From Taenia hydatigena (lineage: Eukaryota > Platyhelminthes > Cestoda > Cyclophyllidea > Taeniidae): DNA of 64,000 nucleotides. Positions 57,780 to 64,000 of the stretch are shown here, one piece after another; position 1 is the stretch's first letter; each line of letters opens with the position of its first letter. The notes beneath the pieces are model-generated. The model saw nothing but the letters and a program-made list of their open reading frames with translations, had not been told where the DNA came from and did no database searches. A program made the position numbers and the translations under genes. Where the stretch lies: assembly GCA_036345935.2 (NCBI GenBank), contig JADWOT020000004.1, positions 15,520,396 through 15,584,395 on the forward strand. The letters are read 5' to 3'.

Positions 57780-60131
57780 TAGAAGTTTCTTTATCAAGAA
57801 GATGGAAACGGCTTTCGCAAATATGTATAATAATAGCTATCAAGGTGAAGCATGGCATTTAAATCCTAAGACCTTAGAGGGATGTCACAGAGGTAGCATT
57901 AGACCCAGGGGTTTCATGATTGTTGCATATTTCATTTGGAGGAGGAGGTTAGTGAGCTCATGTGCAAGAAATAGCGTCTACTGAAGCAAGAAGTTCTTTA
58001 ACAATGAAGCAGCTGACCTCTTTGAGTTTCCGAGTCCAAAAGGATCTTCATTTACCCTCATTTCGCTAACCAAGCGTCCGGCTTTACTATAGGATTTCCA
58101 TGGTTTCGACTTTGCATGTTTCTAGAACAGCCATACCTTCGTCAGTAGTGATTCTGCCTCCACTGACTTCCGCATTATTGACTCGACACCGATTGTTCAC
58201 ATTTTCAACCAATTGACTCGCGCAAAACGTTTAGGCGTAAAAATGCGGAGGAGACGAATCCTTCTCAATCAGTGGAAAACAACACTTATTTCCGAACTTT
58301 TGTGGCCTAAAAAGGCATTAAGCACCGGGTGGCGGCGCGAAGTAGACTATCTGGTTTCACAAAAAATCACCTCTTAATGGCAAGCCTCTCCATCTTGTAG
58401 ACTCTATAAGAGTTTTTTCAATGGTGATTCATCGCGGCAGTATAGCATTATCCCGAAATTCTCGAATTCGATCTCTCACATACGCCAAGTGCCTCCACTC
58501 AGGTTGGCATTCCACGTTGCTTCGTCTTGATTACTTAACACTTCGCAGTTCTCCATTTCGGTGGCTTTTGTGAACAACTATCTTCGATATTTCCCTCTAA
58601 AATAAGTTCCATCTCTGTCGTCGATTTGATACAGTAGGAATGATAAAGTAGAACTGCGGCAATGTGTTAGCCAATTGTGGGTACACGCACAGATTGATAG
58701 TTTGAAGGAGTTCTACTTGAGAGCTCCTCCTAACAAAGGAAGCGGGCTTATAACTTGAGAGCTTGCGATGAGGCGGTCAGCGTGGGCCACTGGAATCAGA
58801 GTAAGACGAGTTTGCTAAAACGTCTGAACTTTAGCCCCGTATTGCTCGGACTTTCACCCCTAGGGATCGGACTTACCTCCTACCACCTGTAAGAGGCATG
58901 TTCGTTCAGCTAGAGTAGAGCTACGAAAATGCCATCAAAGCCTCATTCGAAGTCATCTTTTTATTATAACTTATTTACAAACCGTAAATACATTAAACCT
59001 TCACCAAATCGCTCTCCGTCAACATTTGTTTCGTTGTTTCGCTACCCTATTTTCACGTTGTGACGGCTAAAACAATTAATAATTTTAAGCGAAAACCCCA
59101 TCACTAACGCACTGTAAATCACGGTTGACTCCTAAAATCTCCTATGACTGCAGAGCATTAGATCTAGGATGATGCTCTGAGAAGGCTTTCTAGGAGTTAG
59201 ATCGCCCGTATTGCCAGATCCCTCTGTGGCGTGGCTTTTAAGATGTTAGTGATGCCTCGGTATGGGTGTGACATCAACAGTCTGAGCAGCAAAATTTGCT
59301 CAAATTTAGCCTCCTAAATTTTGCAGTCTTTTTTACTTTAATTAAGATTTTAGGCAGAATTAAGTATTGGCTTGTAGTTACTCATCTTTCCCTTTATTTT
59401 TAAGCGATTTTAGTTGTTTTCGAAGTACTCATAATCTTTCTGCTGTATCTAAGTTACTATTCACATAAAACGCAGCGCTGCCAACAGTATTCTCAACGCT
59501 TATATTTCCCTCATGTTGCCGCTAGTAATTTTTAGAATTAATTGCTTAATTTCCGGTCATATTGATGTCGTAAGTCGGGAGATAAAAGCTACAAATTTTG
59601 ACCTTTTAATTGTCTACGGGGTGCTCCGATAGGGGGAAAATTAGCACTTTACTGAGTGGATACTCACTTTGTACTTCTAACGCGACTGATTCATTGCAAC
59701 ATTTATGGACTTTATAGTCATCCTCACTCCTGATTTACGTCCTTTACACCATTCAAATGTAAGAAAAATTGGGTTGCCTAACCAACGAATCAACAGCACA
59801 TTTCAACACTAGGTGATCACTATCACTTTCCTCTCACAACTTTGCTCTTGATTACGGTTTCAAAAATGTATTTTAGCTAAAGTAGTTCCAAGGAGCATCA
59901 CTGCTGTTTAGCTAGGTTGTCACCTAATTAATTGGTAAATCCAATGCACAGCTCGTTAGTGAGCGCAGCAAATCTTATCTCAACGTAAAATGTTTTCACC
60001 TATATTAAATGATGCAAGAGTGCCGTGGAGCATTAAACCTAAAAATTATGAAAAACAAACATGAATTCCAATAACCACTACTTATTAACGAGGAAGTCTA
60101 TAATGAAGAAAGCTTGCGGATAATTGTACAA
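57780..60131. other. Non-coding interval after GPCR 2
   Basis: No gene I can support, although 58.0-59.3 kb is less AT-rich than average. A 60-codon ORF at 57802-57984 starts just after the GPCR 2 polyA signal but has no recognisable feature. Confidence 0.35.
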
Positions 60132-60251
60132 ATGAGCAGCCTTACCGGACTGCTTTTAAGCGTTTGCATACCCGGCTTCTATCGTGGTTGCGACGAAGAG
60201 ACTTGGAGAAACGCCATTTACCTTCCCTTGAGTACACAATTAATTCACTGA
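60132..60251 (+). other. Small ORF with signal-peptide-like start (39 aa), low confidence
   Basis: MSSLTGLLLSVCIPGFYRGC then DEETWRNAIYLPLSTQLIH and TGA. The hydrophobic start followed by a polar part looks like a small secreted peptide. A second frame is open over the same DNA (60097-60314) and runs into a strong donor GTAAGT at 60315, so this could instead be an exon in that frame. Confidence 0.25.
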
Positions 60252-60319
60252 ACGTAATCCAGCCAATAGGATGCTTAGCCTTTCCTATTTGTGGCTACAA
60301 TGTGAATGCGGGATGTAAG

Positions 60320-63300
60320 TACAAAGCGTCACGTAGTTGGAGATGAGTGTGTCTATCGCTTTCGAACCTTAAACATTCTGTGTACTGTAACACTCTCAGT
60401 TAAGGTCTCCCATACTGTATTCAAGAAATTCTACATTTTAGAATCACTTTTCAGAGCATACTTCTCCAAGAATTAACATCTTCAAGCAATTTCACCAATT
60501 ATATCCACGCTAAATGTCTTGAATCGGGATCCTATTCAGATTAAATCTCATCCTTCATGCCAATCACCAAGACACAGGAACCGTTTGATTATGCTACCAC
60601 AAATGACAGATATTGAAACAAACAATGGAGGTAATAAAGGCGCAAAAATGGTAAACGCAAAACCTGGATTCCCTCTGCTTTTTTGTACAGATCAATTATA
60701 GTTAGAAGAACATTGTGGTTGGATAAATAAATATGTACAAACTTTTGTCCTCATGCAATAAAATTCTTGAATACTTGTTCACTTATAACAAAAATTCAGT
60801 TGAGCATTTATCAGGAATTTCTAATAGCATGAAACTCAAGGACTTTTGTGCGTAGGGTTATTTTCAGACACATTAGGAACACGCTACTGGCGTTTAATTA
60901 CGACCACATGATTCGCTCTCGTTCCACTGTCCCCTAATTACTAAGTTTTCTGGACAAGGCAAACATGTTCCTGTAAGTGTTGCGAGGATTGGATACTAAT
61001 AATGGCTTTCTTTAAATTACGGAGAGGGAAGACTATGGATAGTGAAGACTGATGGCATCATAATAGACAGCAAGGTCACTGTTTGCTAAGCCTAAATTTT
61101 ATGTACGTTTAAAGGACACATTATTGAAACCTAAATCTACTACAGGTAAAATAACTCGCAAGTATTATTCTAGAGTCCGCGCACATAAGAGGGCAAGTAT
61201 TTTGAAGCAGAATCGTCGTAAAAACGAACAAAAAGTTTGCTTGATCATGGGTCTTACCTCACGAATATGGTTAGCAGTATGACATTTTTTTGAGATTTGT
61301 GAAATATATATGTATATATATATATATATATATGAAAGTTGTAATGCGCTATGCGTCCATCTTTCTACTAAGTAATACTGATAGCTCCTTTATGCTAGTT
61401 TCCCTTTATTTTTAAATCGCGGGACACCAAATCTGATGAGCGTGATTCCAACTTGTCTCGTTAATCAGAAACACCTCCCACAGTCTACTCTGCACGCCAC
61501 AGCTCATGCCATACGCCCATATATTATACAGTCAACATGCCACCTGTAGTTAGGAGTAAGATTTATTTGAGATGGCGGAAGGAGAGAGCAACATTCCCTC
61601 ACTCTCAACCTCAGCTTTGCCTTCGTCTTCTGCTTTCATCTAATAATGCTCCATAGTGCTGCAATAGAGGTCTCTTATCCTTTCGTGTCCGCGTTAGTTA
61701 ATGCAGTCAATCGCATAGATCAGACAAGTTGGAAACGAAGATATCACGGAAGCGGCTGTGGTTAAGATTAGAGCAGCGATGACCGCAGTGGCAATGATAA
61801 AGTCGGCAGTAAGAACAATAACAAGGTCTGGTTTGTTTGTCTTTGTGAAAAAATCGAGTCATTGGCAATCCCATGTTTGTTATGGGCAAGATTAGGGGTT
61901 AATAATACTATTCAATGTTGCTGATTACCTGAACAAGTGGAATGCTGTGCAAAGCTCGCAATATTAATTCTAATGTTTTTTGTTGTTTGCTTTTAACAGT
62001 CAGAAAGTAAGGACAATATTGTTAGTTCTCCTAATTATTAATTTTTCTCCCTTGGATTAATGACATTGTTACGGTACAGTAAAAAAGTTGGTGGTACTGC
62101 TGCATCGATGCATGACGTTACCGACTTCTACTCTGATGTCTCGGGGAACACGCAGCCCTGTGTCCATTGTTTAGGCAAGTATCAATAAGGGTTGGGTGTT
62201 GTCTCTCATCCCCTTCCATTTGCTTGCAGCTCTATTTGTCTTTTTGTATCCACATTCATCAAACAGGGACTTTGATGTGTTCAACTGTGTATGCAGTCTT
62301 TACTGCCCTCAATTCTACCATTTTCACCGTTCAAGGCAATCTATTTTTTGTCAGCTAACTCCCGCAACATTTACGGGGCTAAATTAGTCTTGGCTAGACA
62401 AATTACTATCTAAAGATAATGTATTAACCTTAATGCAACAACAAACAAGTCAAAAACATATCTTGTGGTTGTAATTAAGTGCCAGTAATGCTTCTGTTGT
62501 GTCAGAACAAATATTACTAGCTATAAAAGTTCTTACGCTTTCCGTATTCGGGCATTTCGAGACTCATTAAATTTCAATTTGCATTTAATGATTCATATTA
62601 TAATGTAAAAAATTTCAATGCCTCTTGCTGTTGCTTGTATTCCAATCTTTTTCGCTCTTATAGTCTGACAAGACTTTGCTTATCACATAATGCAACAATC
62701 TGTTGTTTGTTTTCTTTTGTAGCCAGAATATGGGTTGGACCTATGAGAATAAGAGCTCAATTTAGTGAGCGCCCTTACAGAGCATTCATTCTTGCGATGA
62801 AGTGCCATTTTACTGTATTGAATTCTGCAGATACCAAGTGAGAGGATTTACCTGAGGGTAGAGTTACGTATTGTAATGCATAAAAAGCAGTGGATACACT
62901 CACAGCAAACTACAACCAACTTTGTACTTAAAACCTGCATTCATATTGTGGCCATAAATCAGAGTTTGAGCATCTCACTAGTTGGGTTGCGTCCAGTGAA
63001 TTGGGTAAGCTCCCATTGGGAAATAAATGGAGCTTCTCCAGTCCTTAACTCCACTGCTAAAACGGAAAGGTAGGTAAGTCAAAACACAAATAGTTAAAAG
63101 GATTTTGATTTAATAGCTCGTTTGCTTAATTGTCTCCCTGCTTTCATTGTTAAATACTTCCTCGCTAATAAGCAGGGACCACAATCATACAAGATTAATC
63201 GCCTAATGTAATTTTAACTTTTATATCCATGCCTTTGAAGCTCCACTTCACCATGAAATTAGATCTACTGCTTTTACATTTGAGATGTGTATTGATGGCA

Positions 63301-64000
63301 CCTATCAAATAAGCGGGTATCAAACTTATCTGTAGCGGAGCAATGTTAGCTAAAATTCTCTCCGTGTTGTAGCTAATGTCTAATTTCATATTAGGACAGG
63401 AAGGTAGCGGTGCTTAGTTTGTATCAGTATGTGTCGCAGAAATCTTAACGTAGCATTCCACATGCTCTTACAACTTAAGGGAGAAACACCTGTAGATTGT
63501 TGTGTAGATATCAGCAAGGTTTATTCACTTTTAAAAAGGGTGGTTTTTTCTCCTGGAGCCTAGATAGAATTTTAAGTTACTTAAAAATAAGTTAGGAATG
63601 GATTGTTCCATGTAACAAGTAAGTTTGTGGTGAGGTATTTTGTGTCTACTTTGACTCAAAAGCTTTTCTATACTAGTTGTAACTGATATAGAAAAAGAAG
63701 AGCAATGTATAAATCCAAAAGTAATATAATCATCCACATATGAGAAACACGAAATGTTAAAGTTTAGTAAGGATAAGGAAGCGAAGATTTTGAGAAGGCA
63801 GATTAGACCTGTTTCGTATGGAGAAACATGATTTGGAGGAAAAACGGTAAATAGAAAGCACGCTTCAGTCCCAATAATGCAGGTAACCAACCAAGACTGC
63901 AGTTAGAATGTGAAATGTAATGTGTTTCTGTAGGGAACGCGACTTGTATAGACTTGTGGAGCAGAGATGTTTTGTGCACCTCATTGTGGTGCAAGGTTGA
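60320..64000. other. Non-coding end of the window
   Basis: AT-rich, with no supported gene. Overlapping chance ORFs near 61.7, 62.2 and 63.5-63.9 kb lack domains and splice context. Confidence 0.35.
61304..61333. repeat. TA dinucleotide tract
   Basis: About 15 near-perfect TA units interrupted by one TG. Confidence 0.85.

Noticed and set aside
1..64000. CRISPR arrays, bacterial operons, rRNA genes, LTRs
   Set aside because: None seen; the spliced genes and non-coding DNA are eukaryotic, and no long direct terminal repeats were noticed.

Overview
The window looks like a piece of a eukaryotic (metazoan) nuclear genome, probably from a parasitic flatworm (tapeworm or fluke type). The DNA is AT-rich, coding exons are small with GT...AG borders, introns run from 31 nt to about 2 kb, and polyA signals follow several stop codons. 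The two clearest genes are single-exon rhodopsin-like receptors of a kind common in flatworms. The species assignment is inference; no ribosomal, mitochondrial or marker gene is present to confirm it.

Layout. (1) 1.07-14.2 kb, minus strand: one large multi-exon gene. I rebuilt 14 coding exons by joining AG/GT borders whose phases agree, plus one predicted 26-nt microexon. The product is about 1,230 aa, hydrophilic and helix/coiled-coil rich, with no family I recognise. (2) 14.2-27.6 kb: mostly non-coding, with a compact minus-strand pair of tiny ORFs at 23.57-24.03 kb (10-nt spacing, 31-nt intron, polyA signal) and one weak exon-like island at each of 15.1 and 16.9 kb. (3) 27.9-29.0 kb, plus strand: intronless GPCR 1. 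(4) 29.3-56.6 kb: a long gene-poor stretch holding two old dispersed repeat families (R1, at least four copies, all on +; R2, one copy here at 43.7 kb and one upstream at 26.5 kb), simple-sequence tracts, and weak exon candidates at 34.3, 50.5 and 52.3-53.0 kb. (5) 56.7-57.7 kb, plus strand: intronless GPCR 2, a paralogue of GPCR 1. (6) 57.8-64 kb: no convincing gene; one small ORF that could be secreted at 60.1 kb and a TA tract at 61.3 kb.

The two receptors share unusual features: no conserved Asn in TM1, no CWxP tryptophan in TM6, NFFxY in place of NPxxY, and no second-loop cysteine. GPCR 1 also lacks the TM3 cysteine. They are best read as paralogues of a diverged, FMRFamide-receptor-like or platyhelminth orphan group. 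Nothing links them functionally to the large minus-strand gene.
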